A DNA stretch of 64,000 nucleotides from Microthyrium microscopicum (GCA_010405405.1 MU004240.1:512217-576216), one strand, 5' to 3'. Shown: positions 1 to 13,563, numbered from the stretch's first letter. Translations and numbers: made by a program. The notes: a model not told the origin generated them from the letters alone.

Positions 1-639
1 TTTAGTACGCCTTAATTATAAAATACTAGTCTTAATAAGTTTTATTATTTCTAACTCTTTATAATAGATTATTTATATATTATTACTAAATATAGTTATA
101 TTCTAAGATTATAATTCTAAACTCTTTAAGTCTATATAACCTTTTAATTTTTATAAGTTTATTTAAGTTATAATACTAATTTTACTCTTTATTTTAAATT
201 TTACTTATTATTATTTTTTTATTTTCTTTTTTTTACTAAATTTTTAATAGTATTTATATTTATCTTGCTACTCTTTTAAGTAGTAAATCTTACGAATAAA
301 TTATAGTAAAAGTTATCTTATTATATTAAGTAAACTCTTACTACTATAATTATATACTTTTATATAATAAACTTTAAAGAATTTATTATAAATATTTCTA
401 GTTAGTATAAATAATATAAACTTAAATTACTATAATAATAATAATACTACTTATACTTTTTACTATTAATATTTATACTTATTTACTTTTTAAGACTATA
501 ATTCTAAAACTTTCTATATAAAAGTACTACGTAATTTATAAGTAGCTAATTATTATTTTTTAGTAAATACTTTAGTAATAATATTTCTTAAATAGCTACT
601 AATAATAATTATAATTTTTTCTAGTAATATTTTAGAATT

Positions 640-2540
640 TGACCTTCTTTAGCTCCTACACGGCTCGTTTCGCACTACTTCATCGATTTAATTTAAATAA
701 ACTATTGGAATCTCTTTGCTAAGGCTTAGGGATTACACTTATAAATTTTTAGCTAGACGCCTGCACGCGCTGTGGTGTTGTTGCGGTTAAAACGAAATAG
801 TACAACTAAATGACTATAATATAGAAGAATGAGAATTAGATTATAAGAGCTATGAGAGCTTACTTAATAGTAGTAGCCCTTTAGAACTGCTTAGCATAGT
901 TAACGTAGTAGGGATGTCCCTATCTAGACTATAAAAAGGTATATAAAAAGGATTAGAAATGATTATCTTAAAATAAGACCTCTATAATACTATAGAGGAG
1001 CTTATTAAGCTAAAGGACTTCGTCTTTAACCTAGAGGAAGAGCCTCTAGCGGCTAAATACCCTATCCCTGAACCTACCTCTCTTAAAACTATACTTAATT
1101 GACTTGATAAAATTAAAGTGGCGGTTTGATGTTGTCCTACTATACTAGCTCTGAAGCTATATTCCTAAGTAGTAGTTACCTTCTATACTAAACTATACGT
1201 GAGTAAACTAAAAGGTCGTTCTATTGTCCTATGACTTAAGGTAGGATAATATATAGGGACCCTTCTAGAGGTTCTTAAGGAGCTTAAAAAGATATTTGTA
1301 GGTACTATAGGCGTATGCTCCTTATAGAGTAGTAATTTTTAAGTCGTTTTTAGAGATGCTGAATAGAAGGATTAGGCCTAGTTCCTATTTATTAAAGGGG
1401 CGTAGGTGCTCTAGTAGGACTATCCTATTAAAGTAGCTAGCGTTTCTCTTAAAAGTATTAGTGATAGGGTTTATTATAATAAAGGAGTAGATAATTATAA
1501 CTTAGGGTTTATTAAGGCTCTAAATAAAGATAACTAGCATATTCTTGCTATTACTAGGGTAAGCTAGATATATAGCAATAAAATAATAATCTTAGGGAAA
1601 AAGAGATTGTTCTTTATTATATACCTCTTTACGAAGGGTCTCTAGGAGATTACTATAACTTAAGGGCTAATAATTAAAGGCGTATAGTATAGTTATAAAT
1701 TCTAGGCTATGATACTAGTAAGTACTTAGTGCTACTAGTATAGTACCTAGGGATATATATAGTCTTCCTATTTAGTAGAAGCTTGCTATAGACACTATAT
1801 AGGTAAGTATAATATATAGGATTATAAAATAAAAGGTAAAAGTAAATAGTACTTAAATTGTGGTTATAAATATAACTATTAGGATAAATCCTGTAGTATC
1901 TATAAGAGTATTGCTTTGGTAGTAGACGCCCTCTAGGCGACCTTATTTAAACGTACTATTAACCTATAAAATAATTTAGCTTGATAGGAACGTGGTAATA
2001 TAAACATAATACTAAAGGATAAATAAATACTTATTACTATACTAAAAGCTACTTTTGTAAAAGGCTCTAGAAGGCCTCTAGCCTTAGCTATAGTAGGAAT
2101 AGCTCTAGGATAGTGGTCTCTTAGCTTTATGCCTACTTGCTAAATAATAGGCCTATTAGGCGCTGCTATACCTATGGCGGCGTTAGGAGGGAAGATAGCT
2201 ATAGCTATATTGGCTAGTGTCTATAAGGTGGCTGAAGTAGCTCTAGCGACTTAAGTAGAGTTTGAAGAAGTAGATAAAGAGGTTTAGATAGAGATAGAGT
2301 TAAATAGGTAGGAAGGAGATTAAATGAAGTGGAAGTATTTCTAGATTAGTCTATTAATGACTATAAGGTGAATAATTTATAATGGATAAAGGGACGCTAG
2401 AGCGCTTATGGCGCCCTACTAGGGCAAACAGTGTAGTTTTATTCCCCTAAGGGTTTCTACTATAAATAGTCGGTATAGTCTATATACGCCTATTAGAGTA
2501 GCGTGTTTGGACCCCTTACGAGGTCCAAACGAACTAGACA
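640..2540 (+). mobile_element. Broken LTR-retroelement fragment with gag-like remains
   Basis: This patch is less A/T-rich than its surroundings. On the plus strand it shows remains of a gag-like reading frame, roughly 950-1,920, ending in a zinc-knuckle-like segment near 1,850-1,910. No reverse transcriptase or integrase remains are visible here. The right edge carries a perfect short inverted repeat (GTTTGGACC, then GGTCCAAAC) at about 2,509-2,534, preceded by a TATAAATAG-like stretch. The copy is broken many times. Being less degraded than its neighbours, it could be a younger insertion into the older repeat block. Family assignment beyond LTR-type is uncertain, and the borders are approximate. 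Confidence 0.45.
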
Positions 2541-3079
2541 ATAAAGAGATTTATATAATTTTTTCTAGTAGTATAACTTTTATAACTAAAAATAATTAAA
2601 GTAAGAAGTATTCTAGTTATTTATTCTTAGTCTTATAATTATTTTTAGACTAAAATATTCTCTACTATTTAATTATTATTTAGATATAAAGATATAAGTA
2701 AGTTAATTTAGATAATATTTTTTATTATTATAATAAGAAAAATATAATAAAGATTAATTAGTATATTATCTTTTTAAATTAAGTATAGAGATTAATAAGC
2801 TATTAAGATATTCTTACTTTAAGGTTTAAATATTATATTAAGTAATATAATAAAGTTAATAGTAGAAATAATTTTTAGATTTAGTATATTTTATATAGCG
2901 TATTATAACTACTTAGATAGAATTAGTATTATTTTTTAGTAGATATACTAGTTAAGAAAGATAAGATAGCTAACTACTAGTAATAACTAGATTAAGTATA
3001 GATTATATAAAGAAATAACTTTATAAATCTCTAGTTTATAGAATTACTTTTAAAGAAAAAAGACTAAGCTAAGTAATTC

Positions 3080-3345
3080 TAAGAAAAGCTAAAAAATATA
3101 ATAGATTAAAAAAGAGTTTAATAGTATAATAATATAAGAAGTTAGGAAGAGAAACGTATTATATTAGTTACTTCCTAAATTACTAAATTAATTAAATTAA
3201 CGTAATTAAAAAGTAGATAATTAGAATATAAAGTATAATTAATTAATATTAAAAAAGAAAGAAGAATAAATAAAAGTTTTTATAAATAGTATTATAAAAT
3301 AATATAAATAGTACTAAATTTCTAATTAATACTTTTTTAACTTAC
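3080..3345 (+). mobile_element. Right end of a pogo/Fot1-like DNA transposon remnant
   Basis: The sequence ending at 3,345 is, read on the minus strand, essentially identical over about 26 bases to the left terminal inverted repeat of the element at 13,564-15,338 (it begins GTAAGTTAAAAAAGTATTAA). It is followed by TA (3,346-3,347), the target duplication used by pogo/Tc1-type elements. Upstream, about 3,090-3,290, the plus strand has remains of a charged, Lys-rich coding tail like the C-terminal end of fungal pogo transposases. No left terminus is visible. If the gag-like fragment at 640-2,540 is inserted into this element, its left end would lie outside the window. Heavily RIP-mutated. Confidence 0.45.
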
Positions 3346-4579
3346 TAATTTTATTTCTTTAGAATCCTAAGTTTTTTTAATAAAGTTAATACTATCTTAA
3401 ATTATATCTTTCTTTACTTCTACCTTTAATTCCTTTATATCTAGAACTAGCTTAATAACTTTCTTCTTATTATTATAACTTACTATTTAAGATAAGGATA
3501 CTACTATTAATAGTACTATTCTAAACTCTTCTATTAATATATTACCTTTTAGCCTATTAGTACCTACTCTTTCTATTTCTAATATAATACTTAGAGTATT
3601 AAAGAAATCTAGTAATTAAGAAAAAAAGATATATTTATAGAATAAGGATACTAATAACTATTTTTAGACTTAATAATAAATTATATTTTAGTTTACTATT
3701 AACTAAGAAAGGCTAATTTCTATATAAATAGATCCTTATTAATATAATAGGAAAAAAAGCCCTATTTAGAATAATATATAAGTAGACGCCTTTAAGTCTA
3801 CTAACTAGCCTTATTATTACTATATTTATTATTATAAGTTTCTTAAATACTACTACTTCTATAAAGATAATACTAGTATCTTTTTTATTAAGTAAGAATT
3901 ACTTAATAAGTATATTACTTTCTAAGATTATAATAATATTATTATAGCTAAAGGTAATAAAGATTAGATTATACTTAATTAAATAAAATTAACTATAACT
4001 TTAGTATATTTAATTTCTACTATACTATATTATTATTAATTATAATATTTATAAATATATAATATAAAGCTTAAGGCTACTTATAGCTTTAATAAGTATA
4101 AGATTACGCTATAAGATTTTTTTACTTTATAAGTATATTTAATTATAACTAAGGATTTTCCTCTTAGTATATTTAAATTATAATTTATATAGTAAGTTAT
4201 TAACTACTATATACTACTAAGTATTTAACCTTAATTTACTTTATAAAAAACTTTTACTTTAGAAGTTATAAGATAAGTTATAATTAATTTTATAAAGTTA
4301 AGAGAAGAGTTTATTTAGCTAAGTAATAATATATATATTAGTATTTAGCTAAATAAGTAGTCTTTAAATTTTACTTATAAAAAGTACTTAGCTATTATTA
4401 AATAATAGATTACTTTATAATAAGAATAAAAAAAGTAGTTTTTTAGCTTTTCTTCTACTATTAAAAAGTCTATAAGTAAGGCTTATACTAAATTTATAAG
4501 TAATATATTTAATTAATATAGTATTATTAAGAAGGTTTACTTTATTATAATTAATAATACTAATAATAATAAGATAATA

Positions 4580-4584
4580 GTACT
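4580..4584. repeat. Left target-site duplication of the Gypsy fossil
   Basis: GTACT directly abuts the first base of the left LTR. It pairs with GTACC at 13,321-13,325 directly after the right LTR. The single difference is a C/T transition of the kind RIP makes. Confidence 0.75.
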
Positions 4585-4660
4585 TATTAGGAATCGAACC
4601 TAATAGACTCTTTAAGACAGGCATTATAGCCTAAGTGCCTTAGCCTAATAGCTATTAAAA
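4585..4660 (-). other. tRNA-like segment with B-box inside the LTR edge
   Basis: Read on the minus strand, the LTR edge contains GGTTCGATTCC, an exact RNA polymerase III B-box. It is framed by a perfect 5-bp stem (TTAGG/CCTAA) with a 7-nt loop, that is, a T-arm (plus-strand 4,587-4,603). Upstream on the same strand lie GGCTAAGGCAC, like a D-arm of a Leu/Ser-type tRNA, and AGGC/GCCT, which could pair as an anticodon stem. The acceptor stem does not pair well, so this is not called as a functional tRNA gene. The right LTR has the same segment with the T-loop destroyed by transitions. Confidence 0.4.
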
Positions 4661-4944
4661 GCTAGTAGAGCTACTTCTTTAGCTTTAATATATTCTATAG
4701 TTAAAAGAACTAATAAGTTCCTAACTATTATGATTAATAGCTAAGCGTACCTCTAAGGTACCTTAGCTTATAGATAGACTACTCTAGCTTAGAAAGGAAC
4801 CTTAAAGGTTCCTAGGCAATAAGATAGAAGCTAAGGAATCCTTTTATAGTTCCTTAGTAATTACTCCTATCTCTATTTCTATATACTTAATCTATTAAGT
4901 ATCTTATAACCTTCTTACCTACTCTATAACCCTAATCTCTAATA
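4585..4944 (+). repeat. Left LTR of the Gypsy fossil (360 bp)
   Basis: Starts TATTAGG and ends CTCTAATA, which are RIP-altered forms of canonical TG...CA ends. It aligns without gaps to 12,961-13,320. By hand count about 28 of 360 positions differ and all are transitions. Its first 75 bases, read on the minus strand, resemble the 3' half of a tRNA (see separate entry). Confidence 0.9.
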
Positions 4945-7900
4945 TTATAATTACTTCTTATTAATAAAGTGCTTATAAAGCTTTTTCTTTAAAATACTAT
5001 AATTAGTTATAAGTAATAAATTAATAAAACCTAAGGGTAAGACTTCTAGAGCAAAACTAGCTAGACTAAATCTAGTTATACTAGATATAGCTATACTAAT
5101 CCTAATAGGACTAAGTAGCTTTATAAGTAACCCTACTAATATAAAATAAGCTTATCTAGAATTAGTAATAAATATAAAAAAGACGTTAGAATAGCTATAA
5201 GCTAAAATATAGCAAATATATAATATACTTAAGATTAAATAACTTAAAGTAATAAAAGTAGCTTATAAATATAGAGAACTCTACTTAGTTAAATAAATTA
5301 ATAAATAGGATTAATATAACGCTAGCTTAGCTATTTTAGCTTATATTAAATATAATAGCTTTAAATTAGCTTATAATAGTAATAAACTATAGATATATAA
5401 AGCTAAAAGTCTATAAGAGTATAAGGATTAAGTCTTTAATATAACTAACATACTTACTATAAAGAAATATAAGAAGGACCTATACCTAGTAGTTCTCTAA
5501 GCCTATAATTACCTTAATAAGGAGGTTATATAACTAACCTAGGATAATTATGTTAATTTCTAAACCTAGCTAGCTAAACTAGACTAATACGAACCTATAT
5601 AGGCCCTTATAAAATAATAAGCCCTTAAACTCTTTAATCTACCTATTAAGAGGCGTTATAAGGCCTTTTAGAGCCTCTTAACTACTATAATAAGGGAAAA
5701 GACTCCCTAAGAATACTTTAATAAGCTTATGCTTCTCTTTTATAAATATAAAATTAATAACGTATTAATTTACTTATTATTCTTTAGTAATAGACTATCT
5801 ACTTACCTTAGAAATAATATAATCTTTAACCTAGACTATATAGTTAAGATAGCTAAAGAAGCCTTATCTTAATATATTTTAAAGTACTTAAGACCTATTA
5901 ATAACTAAAAGATACTAACTACTTCTAAGAAAGATACTAGAGATAATAAATCCTCTAAATAGCGTTTAATGTCTATAAATCTAGAGGATAAGACTTAATA
6001 AGGTTCTTAGAGAGATAAGTTAAAGAAGTCTAAACTAAGTCCTTTTAATAAGGCTTTAAAGCTAAATAAACTAAAGAGCAACGTAATGCCTAAAGTTAAA
6101 TAGCTATTCCTTAGTAACCTTAGTAAAAATAAGTACTAGAACTATACTAAGGTAGGCTATATAGCCTATAACTACCCTAACCTAAAGCTAAAGAGAATTA
6201 AGGAAAAAGACTAAGCTATAAGGTAGCTAACTAGGATCTTATAGCTTCTATTATAAATAATCTAGTCCTTAATCTCCTTAGCAACTTCTATAAGGTTATT
6301 ATTACTTAAGTCTTAGAAGTAGTAAGGAATAAGAGGATTCTAGATAAGGAAGTATACTAATTAAAGAAATTATACTAAATTATTTTATAAGGAACTACTT
6401 AGAATTAAGTAAGCTAAGATTATATGCTATAAAGTATAATAATAAATAATAAAGCCTATTTTAATATTATAAACTACGCCTTAGCTAAGAAGCTTTAATT
6501 AAAGATATATTATTTTCTAAAAGAGTTAGCTAAGTACCTAAATAATATGCCTATAGCTATCTATAGAGTAGTAACTACTAAAGTTATAATAGTTAACTCT
6601 AATAAGATCCTAAAGACTAATAAGGTATTATTTTATATTATAGACTTACTATACTATATAATTATTATAAAGATATCTTAGCTTAAGGACTAGAACCTTT
6701 TACTAGACTTTAAGGCTAAGACTTTATCCTTTATTTATTTAGAAGATAACTACTATAGTAAGATTAGCTTTATCTTCCTAAAAGAACTACTCTAATTAAG
6801 TTAAGATAAATTTACTTAGCTCTTTAAGTATTTAGTAGGTTTATTAAACTACGTTAGCCTATAAGACTTACTATATTATTATAAGGAGCTTATAGAGGCC
6901 TTTAGTAAAGATAAAGTATAGGATTTAGTAAAATATAGTCTATAGGACCTAGCTATTAACCTTAAGCTAAGTATAACTATACCCTATTAACTTATTTATA
7001 GCCTATTAGAAGTAAAACTAGTTATTCTATATAAATATCTTAAGAGAGATCTTAAGAGGAGATTTATTTATAAATCTTAGTCTCTTACTAAAGCCCTAAT
7101 TATCTTTATAAAGAAGAAGGATAGTACCTTACGTCTATACGTAAACTATAGAAGCTTAAATAATATTACGATTAAGGACTATTATGCTCTACTACTAATT
7201 AAAGAGTTATTAGACTAACTATTAAGAGCTAAGCTCTTTATAAGCCTAGACCTTTATAAAGTATATTATTATATTTATATTTATACTAGTAATAAGTAGA
7301 AGATAGTATTCTAAACTAAATATAAGTCTTTTAAGTACTAAGTAATACTTTTTAGGCTTATTAATGCTCCTACTACCTTTTAAGCATATATTAACTAAGC
7401 CCTATATAGCTTTATTAACGTAACTTATATTATCTACCTTAATAATATCCTTATCTTCTTTAAGAATAAAGAAGATTATATTAAATATATAAAGGAGGTA
7501 CTTAAAAGACTTATTAAGTTTAAGTTATATACTAAGCTATTAAAGTATAACTTTTATATAAACTAAATTAAGTACCTTAGGTACGTTATAATCCTAAATA
7601 GTACTATAGTAGAATTAGAATAAATTATAATAGTTATAGATTAGCTAACGCTACGCAATATATACTAAGTAAGAGAGTTTATTAGCTTTATAAACTACTA
7701 TTAATGTTTTATTATTAACTTCTTCTATATTACTTTCCTATTAAACTCTTTAACTAAGAAGCTTCTAAGGTAGGCCTTAAAAGGCTAATAGCTACGTAAT
7801 AAGAAATTAGTTCCTATTAACCTCTTTCTTAAAGCTATTTAATTCTTTAACGACCTAAAGGCTATCTTTACGTACGTACTAATCCTTACTTACTATAATC

Positions 7901-10899
7901 CTATATTAGAGACCTATTTAGAGATAGACGCCTCTAGGTAAGCAATCTATAGCATTTTAAGCTAAAAATAAACTAAGCTAAGCTAAGAAGGCTAATAGCA
8001 ACCTATAGCGTTCTACTTAAGGAAGCTATTAAGACTTAAGAGTTACTATAAGACTCTATAATAGGAGTTCCTAGCTATTATTAACTCTATAAGAGTCTTT
8101 TATAAGTATCTATATAGTATTCTAAAGTTCTTAGTCCTAACAAATTATATAAACCTTTATTTACTTAATACATTTTAAAACGTCTCTACTATATATATAA
8201 GATAGGTAAATTTCCTTACTAAGTTTAAGTTTAATATTAAGCACTATCTAAGGAAGATAAACCTTATAGATAGACTTTTATAGAGACTAAACTACGTCTC
8301 TTTAGGTAATATAGAATAGAAAAGAACTATAGATGCCTTATTAAACCTTATCTAAGATAAACTATAACTATCTAAGGCCCCTAAGCCTAATAAAAACCTA
8401 GTTAGGTTTATTAACGCTTTAATTATATCTATTAGTACCTTATTATAGTACTTAAGAAATAATTCTTAAGAAGTAGATATTATAGCTACGTTAGATATAC
8501 TTAATAGCTCTTCTACTAAGCTAATAAAAGATAAATAAACCTATTTATAAATAAAGGTTACTATAAAGAATAGTAGAGTCTAAATCTTCTAACGTTTCTA
8601 TAATAACCCCTTAGAAAGAGGCTATAAAGGCTAATATAAGACGTTAAAAAAGATTCAACGCTATTATACTTAGAATAATATTAATAAGAATATCTAAGAG
8701 TACTACGTAGCCTATTTAGAGTATAAATAAAATATATCTATTAAATAAGGCTAAAATAGGCTCCTTTTATCCCTACTAATGCTAATAGCTTCCTAGAAAG
8801 ATATTATAATTAACTTTATTACTAACTTACTCCTAAGCGTCTTTTAAGGATAGCTATATAACTCTATTATAGTAGTTATCTATAAGCTAACTAAAATAGC
8901 TTATTACGTACCTTATTATAAAGATATAGACGCAAATAATCTTACTAAGCTCTTCTTACGTAAGGTAATATAACTCTATAACGTACTAAATATAATTATA
9001 TCTAATAGAAGCCCTATATTTATTTCTAAGTTTTAAAATATATTCCTCTACTACTTAGGAATCTAATAAAAGCTATTTACTATATTCTAACCCTAGATAA
9101 ATAAGTAAATAGAGTATTAAAACTAAGAGATTAAGCACTATTTATGTATTTACTATAGCTAAGAGTAAGATAATTAAGCTAAAAAGCTTAATCCTACTAA
9201 GTTTATATATAATAATAGTATATATAGCTTAACTAGTATTACTCTATTTATAGTATATATAAATAGATACCTATACGTATTAGAAGTACTTAAAGAGTAC
9301 TTAATAAATACTACTCCTAACGTAAAGAAACTAGTAAAATATATTCTATCTTTCTAAAAAGCCCTTTAGGCCTATTTAGAGAATATTTAAACCTTATAAG
9401 CTAAATACTATAATAAAGGCTATAAGGATGTTACTTTAAAAATAAATAACTAAGTTCTACTTAATATAAAGAATATTAGAATAGCTAAGTCTAAAAAGAA
9501 ACTAGATATTAAGTATATAAGCCTCTTTAAAGTAATAGAGGTTATTAACTATAATATATACTATATTAACCTACTTAAGGACGCTCTAATTTATAACGTC
9601 TTCTATATCTCTTTATTATAATAATATATACCTAATATACGCTTCCTATAGTAAATAGTCTTACCTTAGGAAACCTTAGACCCTAAAGAGACTAATTACT
9701 ATAAGGTTAAAGACATAATTAGATATAAGGTTAATAAAGATAATACCTATTACTATAAAGTAAAGTAAAAAAACTACTTTATATTTAAAGTAAGCTAGGA
9801 ACCTACTAGTAACTTTTTCTTAGTTACGTTAAAGCGCTACTAAAAGAAGTTAAAGAAAAAAGGTATTTTCCTAGCTAAATTAGCTCTAATAAAAGTAATT
9901 AAATATAACTTAAAATAACTTAACTTAGATAAACCCTATTTAGAGCCTAAGAAGCTAAGGAAATATCTAAAGAAGCCTTTAGCGCCTACTAAATCTATAC
10001 TAGTTAAGAAAGGATTAAGTAGACTAAAATAATTATAATAAGACTTAAGATAAGCCTCTTTTTATAGGAAAGATAAGCATAAAAGCGTAGTTACCCTATA
10101 GCGTATATAGACGTATAATAACAATTTACCTTACTTATAATAGAAATAAGCCTATTTAGATAAAACTAAATAGTACCTAGATAATACTATTATAATACCT
10201 TAGAATAAATAGGTTTCTATAGATATATATATAAATATAGTCTAAATAAAAAAGACTTAGAGAAAATTTAGAACTAGATATAGAACTAATTTTAAACCTA
10301 AACTTAAAACTATTAGTATTACTTTAGCTTTACTTATTAACCCTTAAAGAGGTACCCTTTAAATACCTTAAAATAATAATTTTAGGTTTATAGAAATATA
10401 TCCCTAAGTACTATCTAGGTTTATAAGAGAGGACTTAGAAATTTAAGAAAGTATTTTATTAAAAGAAACTATCTTATATTATTTATATAAATTAGTTTAA
10501 ATAGAACCTAATAGCTACTAAGTACTAATAAATAGCTTATAATAAACCTAAAATATAACTAACCTTACCTATTAGATACTAGACGTATTAACCTAATGCT
10601 AGATATATTTACTAAATACTATATCTACTCTTTAAACTCTTTAGACTTTTTAGACTCTAAATCATTATCCTTAGAATTAATTTAACCTATTATAACTAAA
10701 TAGTAACAAAGAACTACCTACTTATTTATTCTAAGCTTATACTTATTAATCTAGCTCTAAAGGGTTATAAACTAACCTATATTAGAAGCCTTCTCCTTCT
10801 TTTTAATACTATTAGCCTACTAAGAAGTAAGTATCTTTATAATGTTAGTAAGATTACTAATTTAACGTAATAAAGTACCTATAACCTAGAATAAAGTTA

Positions 10900-12330
10900 G
10901 TTAAAATCTAAGTAATACAATTAAAGTACTTATATCCTCCTAGCTACTATTTATAAGTAGTTTAAATCTATAATAATAGGCATAGAGGTTATTATAGTGC
11001 TTAATATAAGTAGTACTAATAATAGCTCTAAGTAAAGCTACTTTAGAGTAATAAGTAGCCTTCTTAGTTATAAGAACCTTCTTACTATTTCTATAATATA
11101 CTAGTATTATATAGATACTATTATATTTACCCTTAGTAATACTAGAATACAAAGGGAACATATTATTTATAGTATTAATATAGATATACCTATTTATATT
11201 AATTTAAACTTAAGTATAATAAAAGGGTTTACTTACGTCTAGATAGCTTTTATAATATCTTTATTAGTAACGTAAACTACCTTTTTAATATAAAGAAGCT
11301 AACCTATATTATATTTACTTAGATTACTATTATAAGTTTACTAGCAAAGCATATAGACCTTTATTACGTTATAACGCTTCTAAAAAAAGTCCTTAGTAAT
11401 ATCCTTCTTATAAGGGATAACCTAAGAAATAATTAGTAATGATTAGATTTAAATTAAATTAATTAGGAATAACTTACCTTAAGATACTACTAATAAGACT
11501 TTATAGTCTTATAGGTTATATAGTAGTAACTATCTTAGACTTTAAAGGCTAATATATAGTCCTTAGAAGCTATATAATACTAATTCTTTAGATTAGTATA
11601 TAAAAAGGTCTTAGCGTATACTTTAATATATTACTAATATAGATTAAGTATAAGAAACTATTTAATAATTAACTTAGCTTTATTTTTATATAGAATAGAC
11701 TTATCTACGTTAGATAGTTCTATCTTATTGTTATTAGAGTTATATAAAAGACGTTTACTATCTAACTAACTATGATTAATTAATGTATTATAGATAAAGA
11801 AGGTCTAGTATAATTTAAACTAAGCTTAAGCCTTATTAGTACGTATAATACTATTATTACGCATTTACTTTATATTAGGCTAAGAAAATTTAGATTTACT
11901 ATTATAATTATGCTTAGGAGCCTTTCTCTTCTTCTTAGCCTAGGTAATATCCTTTTTAATCTTTTTAGATTTAGAAGGCTCTAAAGAAGAGTAGCCTAAA
12001 CTTAATGGTTTAATATAATTATTATTAGTATTAATTTAGGTGCTATTAATGAATTTAACCTTATTAGTTGCCTTTTTAGTGCTATTAATGTTAGTAGAAT
12101 TAGCTAGTTTTATAATGCTAGTAATTAAAGTCTTTAGCGAAGTAATAATATCCTTAGAGACCTTAGGGGTATCCTTAAAGACCTTAGAGGCATTAGATAG
12201 AGATAAACTAGGTCTATTTAAAGCCTTATTAGCTTCTACTTTGTCCTTTATAGTAGCTATTAAAGAGAATAAGTATAAAAAGGTATAAAGTATACTAAGT
12301 AGATTTATAAGAAAGCTATTAATAAAATAT
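10900..12330 (-). other. Antisense coding-like region inside the Gypsy fossil
   Basis: Between the chromodomain-like end of pol and the right LTR, the minus strand shows long stretches with plausible protein composition: a Ser/Lys/Asn-rich part near 12,050-12,290, a strongly basic Lys/Arg cluster near 11,880-11,990 and an aromatic-rich part near 11,500-11,850 and 10,940-11,160. Direction and composition suggest an accessory antisense gene carried by the element. It is degraded by RIP with many breaks, and I recognise no family. Confidence 0.35.
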
Positions 12331-12960
12331 TAGGACTATTAGCTAAGACTTATTCTTATACTACGACCCTATTTATAAAGGTTAGCTTTACTTAGTTAGC
12401 TAGGGTTTACTTAAGTATATACTTTAATTCTATAAAAGTAAGATAAAAAAGAATTAAAAGAAGTATATAATTATAAGATTAAATATACTTTATTTAATAC
12501 CTTCCTATTTAATTAGGTTAGTAAAGGGTAAATACTTACTTTATTAAGTACTTCCTATTAAGGAAAGCTTTAATATTAATCCTTATTATAAGTAAAGATT
12601 CTAAGGAGGGAAGTTATCCTTAGTAGGTAATAACCTATAGATTAAGTAAGCTTAAGGTAATAGCCTAAGGAAACTTAAAAATACTTAAGTCCTTAATAGA
12701 CTTAGATAAACCTAAATAAGTACCTAATAGTAACATTTAGCTTTATAAATTATTATTTAAGAGGTACCCTTTTAAGTAACGTTTAAAACTAATAATAGGT
12801 TTACTAAGATTTATTAAGATTATTATCTAGCTAGCTAGATAGTAGCTAAGTAGTTTATACTATTATAATATAATATACCTTAAAATATATTAGTACTATT
12901 AGAACGTAGTTAATCCTTTAGAGACCTATAAGGACGTTTAGGTCTTTATTAGGAGAATAA

Positions 12961-13320
12961 TATTAAGAATTAAACCTAATAAATTCTTTAAGATAGGCAT
13001 TATAGCCTAAGTACCTTAGCTTAATAGCTATTAGAAGCTAATAGAGCTACTTCTTTAGCTTTAATATATTCTATAGTTAAGAGAACTAATAGGTTCCTAA
13101 CTATTATAATTAGTAGTTAAGCGTACCTCTAAGGTACCTTAGCTTATAGATAGACTACTCTAGCTTAGAAAGAAACCTTAGAGGTTCTTAAGTAATAAGA
13201 TAGAGGCTAAGGAATCTCCTTATAGTTCCTTAGTAATTACTTCTATCCCTATTTCTATATACCTAATCTATTAAGTATCTTATAACCTTCTTACCTACTT
13301 TATAACCCTAATCTCTAATA
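12961..13320 (+). repeat. Right LTR of the Gypsy fossil (360 bp)
   Basis: Gap-free partner of 4,585-4,944 and the same length. It begins TATTAAG right after the purine-rich tract, ends CTCTAATA and is followed by the target duplication GTACC (13,321-13,325). Confidence 0.9.
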
Positions 13321-13563
13321 GTACCTATATTAAATATATATTAATACTTTAAGTATACTATAAGTATTATTTAAATTCCTTATATATCTTATATTATTTA
13401 ACTAGTATAAAGCGCTTTATTTTTCTATCTTAGCTATAAGTCTATAAATAAAGAAATTAAATAGGTATTTATTAAAGAAGATATTTTAAAGGAAAGAAAA
13501 CTTATTATAAAATATAGCTTAGTTACTCTTACTTTATATAAAGTAAGTTAGTTTTTATTTTTA

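Larger units (their letters stand above)
4585..13320 (+). mobile_element. Ty3/Gypsy chromovirus fossil with both LTRs
   Basis: An 8.7-kb LTR retrotransposon bounded by two direct repeats of exactly 360 bp and flanked by a 5-bp target duplication. Reading left to right on the plus strand one can recognise remains of gag (about 5,100-6,300, with a zinc-knuckle-like part near 6,130-6,190), a Ty3/Gypsy-type reverse transcriptase (about 7,050-7,560), RNase H (about 7,880-8,180), integrase (about 8,650-9,560) and an integrase-linked chromodomain-like segment (about 9,700-9,830), which marks it as a chromovirus. A purine-rich tract lies just before the right LTR (12,951-12,960). A further 3 kb between pol and the right LTR includes a region that reads as coding on the minus strand. 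It is a fossil, broken very many times by RIP. Because LTR divergence comes from RIP and not from a clock, its age cannot be read from it; it could be fairly recent. Confidence 0.9.

Noticed and set aside
4585-4660. Functional tRNA gene on the minus strand
   Set aside because: The T-arm is good but the acceptor stem does not pair and the same block is in both LTRs, so it is treated as part of the retroelement.
12040-12288. 82-aa plus-strand hydrophobic reading frame in the A/T-rich block
   Set aside because: It lies inside the Gypsy fossil and is the complement of a minus-strand stretch with more protein-like composition; Leu/Val richness is what antisense of A/T-rich coding DNA gives.
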